Source of the DNA: Oryzomicrobium terrae | GTDB lineage: Bacteria > Pseudomonadota > Gammaproteobacteria > Burkholderiales > Rhodocyclaceae | NCBI RefSeq assembly: GCF_008274805.1 | Contig: NZ_CP022579.1 | Coordinates: forward strand, 3,162,001 to 3,226,000 | Length of the DNA stretch: 64,000 bases | Direction: 5' to 3' | Part shown: positions 18,079-27,701 of the stretch, piece by piece | Layout of the letters: every line of letters starts with the position of its first letter | How positions within the stretch are numbered: the stretch's first letter is position 1 | Notes under the pieces: model-generated | The model's database searches: none | Told to the model about the DNA's origin: nothing | The model's input: the letters and a program-made list of their open reading frames with translations, nothing else | Program-made: the position numbers and the translations under genes

Positions 18079-20072
18079 CGCCTCCGGCGGCCCCGCCGCC
18101 CAACCGCCCCGCCCCACCGGGCTCCCGGCATCTGGCGCGGCAGCTGCGCCGGGGAAGGCACCTCCTCTGGCGTCTCTGGCAGGTACGCCGCGCCTTTCTG
18201 CTGGCCCTGCTGCCCTGGACCGCTGCGCTGCTGTTGATCGGCGGACTGAGCTACGATCGTCTGAGCCAGAGCCGTCTCGAACCGCTTCGCCTGGCCCAGA
18301 ACGACCTGACCCTGCACGGCCTGACCGTGCTCAGCCGCTGGAGCGGCTTTCTCAAGCGCGACCTGCTCTTCCTTGCCCGTTCCCCGGCCCTGGCGCGGGC
18401 GCTGGAGAACCAGCGGGACCAGCGGATCGATGACCTGGCCGCCACCTGGCTGGCCTTTTCGGAAACCTCGGGCATCTACGACAAGATCCGCTGGATCGAC
18501 GAAACCGGCCGGGAGCGCCTGCGCATCAACCTGGAAGAGGGCCACGCCGTGCGGGTGCCCAGCGCCAAGCTGCAGGAAAAGACCCACCGCCCCTTCTTCT
18601 ACGAAACCATGACCCTGCACCCGGGGCAGGTCTATTACTCGCGCCTCGACCTGAACATCGAGAACGACCTGATTGAACTGCCCTACAAGCCGACCCTGCG
18701 GGTGGCTACCCCCCTGTTCGACCGCCAGGGCAATTCCCGGGGCGTCCTGGTGCTCAACTTTCTGGCCCACGTACTGCTCGACCGCCTGGCGCAAATGCCC
18801 AGTTCCTTCGGTCTCGAACTGAATCTGATCGACCATGAGGGGTATTGGCTGCTCGCCCCGGACCCTACCCAGGCCTGGGGATTCATGCTCGACCATCCGG
18901 AACAGGCCCTGGCCCGGCGCAACCCCAAGCTCTGGCAAGCCATGCAACGGCGCACCTCGGGCCAGTTCACGGACAGCTCCGGGCAATGGACCTTCGACAC
19001 CTACTCGCCGGTGGATGGAGACCCGGCCCTGCTGCTCGAAACCGGCGGCATGGACCCGCCCACCTGGTGGCTGGCCGTGCATGCGCCGCAAAGCGTCGTG
19101 GACGACCTGCGCCAAGGCGTCCTGCTGCGCAGCGTCGCCCTCTCCGCCCTGGCGTTTCTGGCCATCGTCCTGTTCGTCGCCCGGATCACCCTGGCCACCC
19201 ACGAGCGCAACCAGGCCCTGGCCCGGCTGCGCCACCGCACCGTCGAACTGGACGAGGCCAACACCTCCCTGAGCACCGCCCTGGAACGCCAGCGCGCCAT
19301 GCAGACGGAACTGGTGCGGGCGGAAAAGCTATCGTCCCTGGGCCTGCTGGTGGCCGGGGTCGCCCACGAGTTGAATACCCCGATCGGCGCCGCCGTGGTG
19401 GCCAATTCCACCCTGATCAAGGCACGGGAGGCCCTGGACCGCCAATTGGCCGACGGTCTGCGCCGCTCCACTCTCACCGATTTTCTCGCCCACCAGGCCG
19501 AAGGCAACCGCCTGATCGGCAGCAATCTGGAACGGGCCGCTGGGCTGATCCGCCTGTTCAAGCAACTGGCGGTGGACCGGGCAGCAGTGGAGCGGCGCCG
19601 CTTCGCCCTGGCCGAACTGGTGGACGACACCCTGCACATGCTGCGTACCCGCTTCAAGGCATCGCCCCACAGCATCAGCGCCGAAATCCCCGCCGACCTG
19701 CAACTGGACAGCTACCCCGGCCCCCTCGGACAGGTGTTGGAAAACCTGGTGGGCAACGCCCTGACCCATGCCTTTCCCTACCAGGGCAGCGGCGAGATCC
19801 GGATCGGCGCACGGCTCCTGCCCGGCGGCGAACAGATCGAGCTGAGCGTGGCCGACAACGGCGCGGGCATCGCCCCGGAGCAACTGGAGCGGATCTTCGA
19901 CCCGTTCATGACCACCCGTCGGGGCCAGGGCGGCACCGGCCTGGGGCTGCACCTGGCCCACCACCTGACCACCGAACTGCTCGGCGGCAGCCTGGCCGTA
20001 AGCAGCGCCCCGGGGCAAGGGACACGCTTCACCCTGACCCTGCCGCGCAACGCACCGGCAACCACGGCCTGA
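18051..20072 (+). CDS. Membrane sensor histidine kinase
   Basis: A 673-residue kinase. TM1 is near residues 48-66 and TM2 near 365-385, enclosing a periplasmic sensor of about 300 residues that looks like a double-Cache fold ([20 protein letters not shown]). A short coiled coil leads to the H-box [20 protein letters not shown]. The HATPase domain has its N box ([11 protein letters not shown]), G1 (DNGAGI) and G2 (GTGLGLHLA). The ATG at 18051 is 10 nt after GGAGG and overlaps the preceding EAL gene by 28 nt, so the two are translated together and probably form a two-component pair controlling c-di-GMP breakdown. Confidence 0.88.
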   Translation: MAGDAQPGLTPPAAPPPNRPAPPGSRHLARQLRRGRHLLWRLWQVRRAFLLALLPWTAALLLIGGLSYDRLSQSRLEPLRLAQNDLTLHGLTVLSRWSGFLKRDLLFLARSPALARALENQRDQRIDDLAATWLAFSETSGIYDKIRWIDETGRERLRINLEEGHAVRVPSAKLQEKTHRPFFYETMTLHPGQVYYSRLDLNIENDLIELPYKPTLRVATPLFDRQGNSRGVLVLNFLAHVLLDRLAQMPSSFGLELNLIDHEGYWLLAPDPTQAWGFMLDHPEQALARRNPKLWQAMQRRTSGQFTDSSGQWTFDTYSPVDGDPALLLETGGMDPPTWWLAVHAPQSVVDDLRQGVLLRSVALSALAFLAIVLFVARITLATHERNQALARLRHRTVELDEANTSLSTALERQRAMQTELVRAEKLSSLGLLVAGVAHELNTPIGAAVVANSTLIKAREALDRQLADGLRRSTLTDFLAHQAEGNRLIGSNLERAAGLIRLFKQLAVDRAAVERRRFALAELVDDTLHMLRTRFKASPHSISAEIPADLQLDSYPGPLGQVLENLVGNALTHAFPYQGSGEIRIGARLLPGGEQIELSVADNGAGIAPEQLERIFDPFMTTRRGQGGTGLGLHLAHHLTTELLGGSLAVSSAPGQGTRFTLTLPRNAPATTA

Positions 20073-20164
20073 GCCGGTGCGGCAGCCGGCGCCACGGACA
20101 GGCCAGCCCGGCCTTCCGGGTGCGGCCGCTTCGCATGGGGGTGGGGACAGGTATCATGGCCGCC

Positions 20165-20422
20165 ATGAACTGTCGCCCCGGCTGCGCCGCCTGCTGCATC
20201 GCCCCCTCCATCACCGGCCCGATTCCCGGCATGCCCTTGGGCAAGCCCGCCGGGGTACCTTGCGTGCAGCTCACCGCCGACCTGGGCTGCGCCCTGTTCG
20301 GCCGCCCGGAGCGGCCCGCCTGCTGCGGCGGCCTGCAACCCTCGGCCGAGATGTGCGGCGACGACCGGAACGCCGCCCTGACCTGGCTGGCCCGCCTGGA
20401 AGTGCTGACCCGGCCCGACTGA
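20165..20422 (+). CDS. YkgJ-type cysteine-cluster protein
   Basis: An 85-residue protein opening with [11 protein letters not shown] and carrying further Cys in VPCVQL, LGCALF, ACCGGL and EMCGD, as in the YkgJ family that may bind zinc or an iron-sulfur cluster. Its role is not established. An in-frame ATG at 20156 with AGG 4 nt upstream would add three residues; 20165 is chosen because the family starts at MNCRPGC. E. coli YkgJ is about 20 residues longer at the C-terminus. Confidence 0.78.
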   Translation: MNCRPGCAACCIAPSITGPIPGMPLGKPAGVPCVQLTADLGCALFGRPERPACCGGLQPSAEMCGDDRNAALTWLARLEVLTRPD

Positions 20423-20457
20423 GCCCCTGCGCAACGCCTTTGCCGAGAAACCGCGCC

Positions 20458-21561
20458 ATGACCGACTCCCGCCTGTTCTCCCCCCTGCAACTGGGCCCCT
20501 TGCGCCTGGCCAACCGCATCGTCATCGCCCCCATGTGCCAGTACTCGGCCGAAGACGGCAACGTCGGCGACTGGCACCTGATGCACCTGGGCAACCTGGC
20601 CCTGAGCGGCGCCGGGCTGCTCATCGTCGAGGCCACCGGGGTCACTCCGGAGGGCCGCATCTCGCCCTTCTGCACCGGGCTGTGGAGCGACGCCAACGAG
20701 ACGGCATTCGCCCGGGTGCTAACTGCCCTACGCCGCCATGCTCCGATCGCCCTGGGCATCCAGCTGTCCCACGCCGGGCGCAAGGGCAGCAGTTCGGCGC
20801 CGTGGACCGGCATCCGCCAGCTCACCCCGGCCGAGGGTGGCTGGCAGCCCCTGGCGCCCTCGCCCCTGGCCGGGCGCCCCGGCGAGGCCCCGCCCGCCGC
20901 CCTCGATGCCGCCGGGCTGGCCCGCATCCGCGATGCCTTCGTGGCCGCCGCCCGGCGCGCCGACCGGCTCGGCTTCGACCTGGTGGAGCTGCACGCCGCC
21001 CACGGCTACCTGCTGCACCAGTTCCTCTCGCCGCTGTCGAACCAGCGCGGCGACGCCTACGGCGGCTCCCTGGCCAACCGCATGCGCTTTCCCCTAGAGG
21101 TGTTCGATGCGGTGCGCGCCGTCTGGCCGGCGGGCAAGGCCTTGGGCGCCCGGCTGTCCGCCACCGACTGGGTGGAGGGCGGCTGGACCCTGGACGAAAG
21201 CGTCGCCCTCACCCGGGAATTGCAGGCCCGGGGCGCCGACTTCGTACACGTCTCCAGCGGTGGCCTCGACCCGCGCCAGCAGATCGTGGCGGAGCCGGGC
21301 TACCAACTGCCCTTCGCCGCCCGTATCAAGGCCGAGACCGGGCTGCCGACCATCGCCGTCGGGCTGATCACCGACCCGCACCAGGCCGAGCGGGTGGTGG
21401 CCGAGGGCACCGCCGACCTGGTGGCCCTGGCCCGGGGCATTCTCTACGACCCGCGCTGGCCCTGGCACGCCGCCCAGGCCCTGGGCGCCCGGGTGAGCGC
21501 CCCGCCCCAGTACTGGCGCTGCGCCCCGGCGGATGCGCCGCACCTGTTCGAGACGCCCTAG
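20458..21561 (+). CDS. NADH:flavin oxidoreductase, Old Yellow Enzyme family (YqjM-like)
   Basis: A 367-residue FMN-dependent TIM-barrel enoate reductase. It begins with SRLFSPLQLGPLRLANRIV and the FMN-binding APMCQYSAEDG, whose Cys marks the thermophilic-like YqjM class. The substrate and FMN residues HAGRKGS, HAAHGYLLHQFLSPLSNQR and the C-terminal VALARGILYDPRW are all present. It should reduce activated C=C bonds of enals, enones or nitro compounds with NAD(P)H. It follows ykgJ by 35 nt and could be cotranscribed. An open frame extends upstream but is not family-like. Confidence 0.92.
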   Translation: MTDSRLFSPLQLGPLRLANRIVIAPMCQYSAEDGNVGDWHLMHLGNLALSGAGLLIVEATGVTPEGRISPFCTGLWSDANETAFARVLTALRRHAPIALGIQLSHAGRKGSSSAPWTGIRQLTPAEGGWQPLAPSPLAGRPGEAPPAALDAAGLARIRDAFVAAARRADRLGFDLVELHAAHGYLLHQFLSPLSNQRGDAYGGSLANRMRFPLEVFDAVRAVWPAGKALGARLSATDWVEGGWTLDESVALTRELQARGADFVHVSSGGLDPRQQIVAEPGYQLPFAARIKAETGLPTIAVGLITDPHQAERVVAEGTADLVALARGILYDPRWPWHAAQALGARVSAPPQYWRCAPADAPHLFETP

Positions 21562-21742
21562 GCGCCCGGCGCCCACGCTGCGGCCGGAGCCCTCCGGTCC
21601 AGCCCGGCCCGTCCGTCTTCGTCACCCACTTCGCCACGCCGGTAGGCCTGCCGACAACGCCCCCGCGCCCCACGGCCCTGCCGTCCGGCCCAGGCGGCGC
21701 CTCCGGTCAGCCCCTGGACCGGAAGGGCGGCGGGGCAGCCGG

Positions 21743-21748
21743 TATAAT
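21743..21748 (+). promoter_or_regulatory. Putative -10 box (TATAAT) for uppP
   Basis: GGTATAATCCCG, 29 nt before the uppP ATG, a perfect -10 hexamer. No -35 is recognisable at 16-18 nt spacing. The rest of 21562-21777 shows nothing else. Confidence 0.45.
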
Positions 21749-21777
21749 CCCGGGCTTTTGCCTTTGCGGCCCGCCCC

Positions 21778-22599
21778 ATGGACCTCCTGCTGCTGCTCAA
21801 AGCCCTCATTCTCGGCCTGGTGGAAGGCTTCACCGAATTCCTGCCCATCTCCTCCACCGGCCATCTGATCCTGGCCGGCGACCTGCTCGACTTCAACGAC
21901 GACCGGGGCAAGCTGTTCGAAATCGTCATCCAGTCCGGCGCCATCCTGGCGGTGTGCTGGGAATACCGGGGGCGCATCGCCCACGTGCTCGGCAACCTGG
22001 GCCAGACCTGGGCCCAGCGCTTCGTCCTCAACCTGGCGGTGGCCTTCCTGCCCCTGGCCCTGATCGGCCTGGCCGTGGGCAAGGCGATCAAGGCCCACCT
22101 GTTCAACCCGGTGGCGGTAGCCACGGCCTTCATCGTCGGCGGCCTGATCATCCTGTGGGCGGAAAAGCGCCGCCACACGGTGCGCGTCCAGGAAGTGGAA
22201 GACCTGACCATCGTCGACGCCCTCAAGCTCGGCTTCGCCCAGGCCCTGGCGCTGATCCCCGGCACCTCCCGCTCGGGCGCCACCATCATCGGCGGCCTTT
22301 TCATCGGCCTGTCGCGCAAGGCGGCCACCGAGTTCTCGTTCTTCCTCGCCATCCCCACCCTGACCATGGCCACCCTGTACGAGCTGTACAAGGAACGGGC
22401 CCTGCTCTCCGCCGACGACCTGGGCATGTGGCTGGTGGGCTTCGTCGCCGCCTTCGTCTCGGCCTTCCTGTGCGTGCGCTGGCTGCTGCGCTACATCGCC
22501 AGCCATGACTTCACCGTGTTCGCCTGGTACCGCATCGTCTTCGGCATCGTCGTCCTCGCCACCTGGCAGCTGGGAGCGGTGAACTGGTCGGCGGGTTGA
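21778..22599 (+). CDS. uppP: Undecaprenyl-diphosphatase UppP (BacA)
   Basis: A 273-residue inner-membrane phosphatase that recycles undecaprenyl pyrophosphate, the lipid carrier for peptidoglycan and O-antigen, and gives bacitracin tolerance. Both signature regions are intact: [19 protein letters not shown] (about residues 15-33, with the catalytic Glu and His) and [14 protein letters not shown] (about 160-173, with the essential Arg). Seven or eight hydrophobic helices are visible. The length is standard. Its TGA overlaps a TTG that could start the next gene. Confidence 0.96.
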   Translation: MDLLLLLKALILGLVEGFTEFLPISSTGHLILAGDLLDFNDDRGKLFEIVIQSGAILAVCWEYRGRIAHVLGNLGQTWAQRFVLNLAVAFLPLALIGLAVGKAIKAHLFNPVAVATAFIVGGLIILWAEKRRHTVRVQEVEDLTIVDALKLGFAQALALIPGTSRSGATIIGGLFIGLSRKAATEFSFFLAIPTLTMATLYELYKERALLSADDLGMWLVGFVAAFVSAFLCVRWLLRYIASHDFTVFAWYRIVFGIVVLATWQLGAVNWSAG

Positions 22600-22610
22600 G
22601 CGGGCGGCGG

Positions 22611-23564
22611 ATGGCGTCCGCCACCCCGCCCCTGCCGGGGTTCCTGACGGCCTACGCAGCCCCCGGCCCCCGGGCCGTGAACGAAAGCGACGGCGAGGTG
22701 CCCGGGCTGCACCCGGACGCGCCCCTGGCGACCCGCCGCTACCGGCCCGCGGGGCCGCTGCGCGGCGTGATCGCCTACTCCCACGGCCTCGGCGGCAGTT
22801 GCCGCTCCGGTGCCGCCTGGCTGCGCCACTGGGCCAGCCACGGGTTTCTCGGCGTGGCGCTGACCCACCGCCACGAACGGCCGATCGACGGCTCGCCCCT
22901 GCAACTGCGCCGCGCCCTGCGCGAAGCCCTGGCCGGAAAGGCACTACGGACGCGGGTCTCCGAGATGCATGCCCTAATCGCCGCGCTGGTGGCCGCTCTC
23001 CAGCCCCCCCCTCTGGAAACGCTCGTCCCTATTGGGGTTGCCGGCCACTCCTTTGGCGGCGTCACCACCCAGATCCTGGCCGGGGAGCGCCGCTGCTACG
23101 ATCCTGCCCCCGGGGAAGACGAGATTGCCGGCCCCCTGTACGCGCCGGTGGCCGGCCTGGGCGCCGCCCTGGCCTTTTCCCCCTCGGCCCGGGCCAACCC
23201 GCTGCCGCTGCCCGAGCGCTTCGCCGCCGTGACCGCCCCCTTCCTCTCCCTCACCGGCAGCCGGGACGAGGGCCTGCTGCGCGGCGACATCGACGCCGCC
23301 AACCGCTGTCTGCCCTTCGAACACATGCCCCCTGGCGGCAAGTACCTGTTCGTCGCCGCCGAGGGCCGCCACAACGACTTTGCCGGCGAAGCGGAGGACA
23401 ATGCCGGGAGCCCTCCAGCGCCGGCCTTCACCCCCTGGCTGAGCGCCCTGTCCACCGCCTTCTGGCTCGCCCACCTGGCCGGGGACAGCACCGCCCGGGC
23501 CGCCCTGGCCGGACTCGCCGCCGCCCCGCAACAAGCCGCGCCGCACCGCTTCGCCGCCAAGTAG
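22611..23564 (+). CDS. Alpha/beta hydrolase (dienelactone-hydrolase-like)
   Basis: A 317-residue alpha/beta hydrolase without a signal peptide. The oxyanion segment is GVIAYSHGLGG (about residues 44-54) and the nucleophile elbow GVAGHSFGG, so Ser is the nucleophile. A late Asp in TGSRDEGLL and the His in EGRHNDF complete a likely triad. The substrate is unknown. The ATG at 22611 is used; a TTG at 22596, overlapping the uppP stop in TTGA, would add five residues and is a real alternative given the overlap. It is probably cotranscribed with uppP. Confidence 0.75.
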   Translation: MASATPPLPGFLTAYAAPGPRAVNESDGEVPGLHPDAPLATRRYRPAGPLRGVIAYSHGLGGSCRSGAAWLRHWASHGFLGVALTHRHERPIDGSPLQLRRALREALAGKALRTRVSEMHALIAALVAALQPPPLETLVPIGVAGHSFGGVTTQILAGERRCYDPAPGEDEIAGPLYAPVAGLGAALAFSPSARANPLPLPERFAAVTAPFLSLTGSRDEGLLRGDIDAANRCLPFEHMPPGGKYLFVAAEGRHNDFAGEAEDNAGSPPAPAFTPWLSALSTAFWLAHLAGDSTARAALAGLAAAPQQAAPHRFAAK

Positions 23565-23611
23565 TCCGGCCGCTTAGCCCCGAAACGCCGCCCCGACACG
23601 CCATAGCCCCC

Positions 23612-24232
23612 ATGCTTCCCCTGCTCATTTACCTGCACGGTTTCCGCTCCTCGCCCCAGTCGTGGAAAGCCCGCCTGCTCGGCGAGGCGATGGCCGCCCG
23701 GGGCCTGGCCGACGCCTTCGTCTGCCCGCTGCTGCCCGACCGGCCGGCCGAGGCCATCGCCCTGGCCGAAGAGCTGATCCGGCAAGCCCGGGCCGCCGGC
23801 CGCCCGGTGGTGCTGGCGGGCAGTTCCCTGGGGGGCTACTACGCCACCTGGCTGGCGGAACAGCACGACCTGCGCGCCGCCCTGATCAACCCGGCGGTGG
23901 CCGCCCCCCAGTCCCTGGCGACCTACCTGGGGCCGCAAACCAATATGTACAGCGGTGAGGTGTTCGTGTTCACCACGGACCACATCGCCGAACTGGAAGC
24001 CCTCCACGTGCCGCACATCACCCCCTCGCGCTACCTGCTGCTGGTAGAAACCGGCGACGAGGTGCTCGACTACCGGCAGGCGGTGGCCCGCTACGCCGGG
24101 GCCGACCAGCGGGTCTTCCCGGGCGGTGACCACAGCTTCACCCGTTTTCCCGAGATCATTCCCCAACTCCTTGAGTTCGCGGGGATTGTCGATTCACACG
24201 ACGCCGGGGGCACCCCGGCGCGAAAGGTATAA
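23612..24232 (+). CDS. YqiA/YcfP-type alpha/beta-fold esterase
   Basis: A 206-residue protein of the UPF0227/YqiA group. It starts LLIYLHGFRSSPQSWKA, has the nucleophile motif LAGSSLGGYYATWLAE (about residues 67-82), an acidic residue in VETGDEVLDY and the His in PGGDHSFTRF, so the Ser-Asp-His triad is complete. E. coli YqiA has esterase activity on short acyl esters; the natural substrate is not known. The gene is 47 nt after the previous hydrolase. Its 3' end overlaps the TATAAT box of the exoribonuclease. Confidence 0.85.
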   Translation: MLPLLIYLHGFRSSPQSWKARLLGEAMAARGLADAFVCPLLPDRPAEAIALAEELIRQARAAGRPVVLAGSSLGGYYATWLAEQHDLRAALINPAVAAPQSLATYLGPQTNMYSGEVFVFTTDHIAELEALHVPHITPSRYLLLVETGDEVLDYRQAVARYAGADQRVFPGGDHSFTRFPEIIPQLLEFAGIVDSHDAGGTPARKV

Positions 24233-24233
24233 T
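24228..24233 (+). promoter_or_regulatory. TATAAT box immediately before the exoribonuclease start
   Basis: A perfect -10 hexamer ends 6 nt before the ATG at 24240, which would place the transcript start at or beside the start codon. A GC-rich hairpin-forming stretch (24202-24220) sits where a -35 would be. It may be a real promoter giving a leaderless message, or chance. Confidence 0.35.
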
Positions 24234-24239
24234 TCGCGG

Positions 24240-26243
24240 ATGTTTATCCTGTTTGAAGAAGACGGCGCCTTCAAGGCCGGTTCCGTGCTCGCCGACAACG
24301 ACACCACCCTGCAGGTGGAGGCGGCCTCGGGCAAGCGTTCCAAGATCAAGGCCGCCAACGTGCTGCTGCGCTTCAAGGAGCCCTCCCCCACGGCCCTGCT
24401 CGGCCTGGCCGAGTCTGAGGCCGCCGGCATCGATCCGGAATTCCTGTGGGAATGCGCCGGCGACGACGAGTTCGCCTTTGCCGCGTTCGCCAAGGACTAC
24501 GTCGGCCACGAGCCCGGCGCGGTGGAGGCCACCGCCGTGCTGCTGGCCTTGCAGGCCGCGCCGATCTACTTCCACCGCAAGGGCCGCGGCCGCTTCCGCA
24601 AGGCTCCGCCGGAAATCCTCAAGGCCGCCCTGGCCGGCGCCGAGAAGAAACGCCTGCAAGCCGAGGCCATCGAGCGCATGGCCAGCGAGATCGCCGCCGG
24701 TACCCTGCCCGACGAGTTCCGCAACCAGGTCGACGCCCTGCTCTTCAAGCCGGACCGCAACCGCCCCGAGGTGAAGGCCCTGGAGGCTGCCGTGGAGCGC
24801 AGCGGCCAGTCGGCCGAGGCCCTGCTGTTCGCCGCCGGCGCCTTCCGTTCCGCCTACGAGCTGCACTACAAGCGCTTCCTGTTCGAGCAGTTCCCGCAAG
24901 GCACCGGCTTCCCCGAGATCGAGATCCCCCACGCCCCGGACGATCTGCCCCGGGCCGAGGTGCAGGCCTTCTCCATCGACGACGCCGCCACCACCGAGAT
25001 CGACGACGCCCTGTCGGTAACGCCCCTGCCCGGCATCGGCTGGCGCATCGGCATCCACATCGCCGCCCCGGGCCTGGGGTTCGGCCTGGGCTCGCCCCTC
25101 GACGGGGTGGCGCGCAAGCGCCTGTCCACGGTGTACATGCCGGGCAACAAGATCACCATGCTGCCGAGCGAAGTGGTGGACCGTTTCACCCTCTACGGCG
25201 GCCGCGACTGCCCGGCCCTGTCGCTGTACCTGACCGTCTCCGATACCTGGGAGATCCTCTCCCACGAGTCGCGCTGCGAGGTGGTGCCGATCGCCACCAA
25301 CCTGCGCCACCAGGACATCGAGCCCCTGTTCAACGCCGAGACCCTGGCCAGCGGCCTGGCCGAGTTCCCCTTCCGCGACGAACTGCTCACCCTCTACCAC
25401 TTCGCCTGCGCCTGCGAGGGCCGGCGCGGCAAGCCCTCGGCCACCCAGGGCGTCAACGACTACAACTTCGAGATCGAGGGCGACCTGGACACCGATCCGG
25501 ACGGTTGCCGGGTACAGATCAGCGAACGTCCCCGGGGCAGCCCCCTGGACAAGCTGGTGGCCGAGTTGATGATCGTCGCCAACGCCACCTGGGGCCGGCT
25601 GCTGGCCGACCTGAAGATTCCCGCCCTGTACCGGGCCCAGGTCGGCGGCAAGGTGCGCATGACCACCTCGCCCCTGCCCCACGAGGGCCTGGGGGTGGAC
25701 TGCTATGCCTGGAGCACCTCGCCGCTGCGCCGCTACGTGGACCTGATCAACCAGTGGCAGCTGGTGGCCGCCGTCAGCGGCAAGCCCCCGACCTTCTCGG
25801 GCAAGTCCGACGTGCTGTTTGCCGCCATGCGCGACTTCGAGCTGACCTACGCCGCCTACGCCGACTTCCAGCGCGGCATGGAGCGCTACTGGGTGATCCG
25901 CTGGCTGGCCCAGGAAGGCATCACCGCCCTGGACGCCACGGTGCGCAAGGAAAACCTGGTGCGGGTGGACCGCCTGCCCGGCCTGCACCGGGTGCCCTCC
26001 CTGCCCGAACTGGTGCCGGGTACCCGGGTGGCCCTGGTGGTGGACAAGACCGACCCGCTCACCCTGACCCTGGATTTCCGCTTCGTCGCCACCCTGGGCG
26101 TCACGGCCGCCGACTCCGGCGCCGACCTGGAGGACGACGAGGCGGAGATCGACGACAGCGGCGACGGCAGCAGCGACGACAGCGTGCCCGGCGCCGAGCC
26201 GGCCGTCGAGGCCGCCCTGTCCCAGCCCAACGAGGATGCCTGA
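24240..26243 (+). CDS. RNase II/R family 3'-5' exoribonuclease
   Basis: A 667-residue RNB-domain exonuclease that degrades single-stranded RNA from the 3' end. The catalytic region has SIDDAATTEIDDALSV (about residues 243-258), whose Asp cluster holds the metal ions. TVYMPGNKITMLP, the conserved ELMIVAN and WSTSPLRRYVDLINQ follow. The N-terminal part lacks a clear cold-shock domain, unlike E. coli RNase R or RNase II, and resembles the shorter RNB proteins of beta-proteobacteria and cyanobacteria. The C-terminus ends in an acidic tail (EDDEAEIDDSGDGSSDD). It is followed at once by a TonB-like gene. Confidence 0.88.
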   Translation: MFILFEEDGAFKAGSVLADNDTTLQVEAASGKRSKIKAANVLLRFKEPSPTALLGLAESEAAGIDPEFLWECAGDDEFAFAAFAKDYVGHEPGAVEATAVLLALQAAPIYFHRKGRGRFRKAPPEILKAALAGAEKKRLQAEAIERMASEIAAGTLPDEFRNQVDALLFKPDRNRPEVKALEAAVERSGQSAEALLFAAGAFRSAYELHYKRFLFEQFPQGTGFPEIEIPHAPDDLPRAEVQAFSIDDAATTEIDDALSVTPLPGIGWRIGIHIAAPGLGFGLGSPLDGVARKRLSTVYMPGNKITMLPSEVVDRFTLYGGRDCPALSLYLTVSDTWEILSHESRCEVVPIATNLRHQDIEPLFNAETLASGLAEFPFRDELLTLYHFACACEGRRGKPSATQGVNDYNFEIEGDLDTDPDGCRVQISERPRGSPLDKLVAELMIVANATWGRLLADLKIPALYRAQVGGKVRMTTSPLPHEGLGVDCYAWSTSPLRRYVDLINQWQLVAAVSGKPPTFSGKSDVLFAAMRDFELTYAAYADFQRGMERYWVIRWLAQEGITALDATVRKENLVRVDRLPGLHRVPSLPELVPGTRVALVVDKTDPLTLTLDFRFVATLGVTAADSGADLEDDEAEIDDSGDGSSDDSVPGAEPAVEAALSQPNEDA

Positions 26244-26244
26244 A

Positions 26245-27138
26245 ATGAGCGCCACCGCGCTGCCCATGCCCCTTTCATCGCCGCCGGCGGACAGTTCCCG
26301 CACGCTGATGGTCGGCATCGGCGTCTCGGTGCTGCTCCATGCCGTGCTGCTGTCCCTGCACTTCCAGTTCCCCGACGCTTCCCGGGCGCTCCAGGACAAG
26401 GCCCTGGACATCATCCTGGTCAACGCCAAATCCAAGCGCCCGCCCAGCGACGCCCAGGCCCTGGCCCAGAACAACCTGGACGGGGGTGGCAACACCGAGC
26501 AGAACCGCCGCGCCAAGACGCCGCTGCCGCCGGCGCCGGAACACCGGGAGGGCAGCGAACTGGAGCGCAAGCAGCGCCGCATCGAGGAACTGGAAGCCAA
26601 GCAGCGCGCCCTGCTCAGCCAGGCGCAGAAATCCCGGGCGAGTACGCCCAAGGAGGCCCGGGAAGCCTCCCGGGAAGCGCCCCTGCCGACGCCCACCTCG
26701 GGCAAGGACCTGGCCAGCAGTGCCCTGGCCATGGCCCGCACCCTGGGCGAAATCGACCGGCAGATCGACGATTACAACAAGATGCCGCGCAAGCAGTTCA
26801 TCGGCGCGCGCACCAGCGAGTACCGTTTCGCCCGCTACGTGGAGGACTGGCGCCTCAAGGTGGAAAAGGTCGGCACCCTCAACTATCCGGATGCCGCCAA
26901 GGGGCGCACCTACGGCACCCTGGTGATGACCGTGGTGATCCGCCCCGACGGGACGGTTCAGGAAGTGGAACTGAACCGCCCCTCCGGCTTCAAGGTGCTG
27001 GACGACGCGGCGCGACGCATCGTCCAACTGGCCGGCCCCTACGCGCCGTTCCCCCCGGATATCCGGCGCGACACCGACCTGCTCTACATCACCCGTACCT
27101 GGTCGTTCACCCAGGGCGACCAGCTGCAATCCAAATAG
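26245..27138 (+). CDS. TonB-like energy transducer protein
   Basis: A 297-residue inner-membrane-anchored protein. One TM helix lies near residues 20-37 (VGIGVSVLLHAVLLSLHF), then a charged, Pro/Ala-rich periplasmic spacer with a Glu/Arg/Lys coiled coil (about 95-130). The C-terminal TonB domain (about 200-295) has NYPDAAKGRTYGTLVMTVVI and VQEVELNRPSGFKVLDDAA. It should pass proton-motive energy to an outer-membrane receptor, but no exbB, exbD or receptor is nearby. The ATG at 26245 is 8 nt after GAGGA and 1 nt past the exoribonuclease stop. Confidence 0.85.
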   Translation: MSATALPMPLSSPPADSSRTLMVGIGVSVLLHAVLLSLHFQFPDASRALQDKALDIILVNAKSKRPPSDAQALAQNNLDGGGNTEQNRRAKTPLPPAPEHREGSELERKQRRIEELEAKQRALLSQAQKSRASTPKEAREASREAPLPTPTSGKDLASSALAMARTLGEIDRQIDDYNKMPRKQFIGARTSEYRFARYVEDWRLKVEKVGTLNYPDAAKGRTYGTLVMTVVIRPDGTVQEVELNRPSGFKVLDDAARRIVQLAGPYAPFPPDIRRDTDLLYITRTWSFTQGDQLQSK

Positions 27139-27182
27139 GTCCGGGCCCGGACCGCAACCGGCCCGGCACCGGAGACCTCAGC

Positions 27183-27644
27183 TCAGGCCCAGAAACGCTT
27201 GAACAGGCCGGACAGGCCGCTGCTGCGCGCCTTGTTCTCCCGGCAATAGGCGGCGTACTGCTGGTCCTGCACCAGGATGTGCTCCACCAGCCAGTCCTTG
27301 AGGAAGTGCAGCAGATCCAGGCTCAGGCGCCGGCCCTGGCTGGCGGACTGGCGCTCGGCGGCAATGCGCTGGACGAACTGGGCATGCAGGGCCCGGTGGG
27401 CCGCCAGGCCAGGGTAGCCGGCCCGCTCCATGAAAGTCTCCTCGGCGGAGAAATGGGCCACCGTGTAGCGCTCCAATTCCTCGATCAGCCCGAGCACCTC
27501 GCCCGGCGCCTCCTTGCCCCCGACCAGCACCGCCCACAGGCGGTTGATGGTGCTGAACAAGGCTTGGTGCTGCGCGTCGATCTCCTCCATGCCGACGCTG
27601 TAGCTGTCCTGCCAGGCCACGATGGCCCCATCCCGTGCACTCAT
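27183..27644 (-). CDS. Bacteriohemerythrin
   Basis: A 153-residue four-helix protein with a non-haem di-iron site that binds O2. The ligand motifs are in order: [12 protein letters not shown] (His26), [11 protein letters not shown] (His plus Glu), AAHRALH and the closing [12 protein letters not shown]. Single-domain bacteriohemerythrins supply or sense oxygen in microaerobic and aerotactic bacteria. The final 20 or so residues (basic, SGLFKRFW) extend beyond the usual fold. GGGGGG 8 nt before the ATG acts as ribosome site. An FNR/DNR-like box at 27702-27715 lies upstream. It is convergent with the TonB-like gene; a 16-bp palindrome (27138-27153) lies between them. Confidence 0.92.
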   Translation of the reverse strand: MSARDGAIVAWQDSYSVGMEEIDAQHQALFSTINRLWAVLVGGKEAPGEVLGLIEELERYTVAHFSAEETFMERAGYPGLAAHRALHAQFVQRIAAERQSASQGRRLSLDLLHFLKDWLVEHILVQDQQYAAYCRENKARSSGLSGLFKRFWA

Positions 27645-27701
27645 TGATTGACCCCCCGATCAAAAAGAGCCCGATTTTCAATGACCCTGGCAACGTCTGC
27701 C

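Noticed and set aside
24156-26741. An 861-codon open frame on the minus strand
   Set aside because: It is antisense to the exonuclease and TonB-like genes, is Gly/Gln/His/Arg-rich with no family features, and is a by-product of high GC third positions.
27138-27153. GGTCCGGGCCCGGACC palindrome as terminator between the TonB-like and bacteriohemerythrin genes
   Set aside because: A perfect palindrome without a loop or T-tract; terminator function is not supported.
27652-27667. TTGAT-CGGGGG-GTCAA as a second FNR box
   Set aside because: The half-sites are 6 nt apart instead of 4, and the segment includes the bacteriohemerythrin ribosome site.
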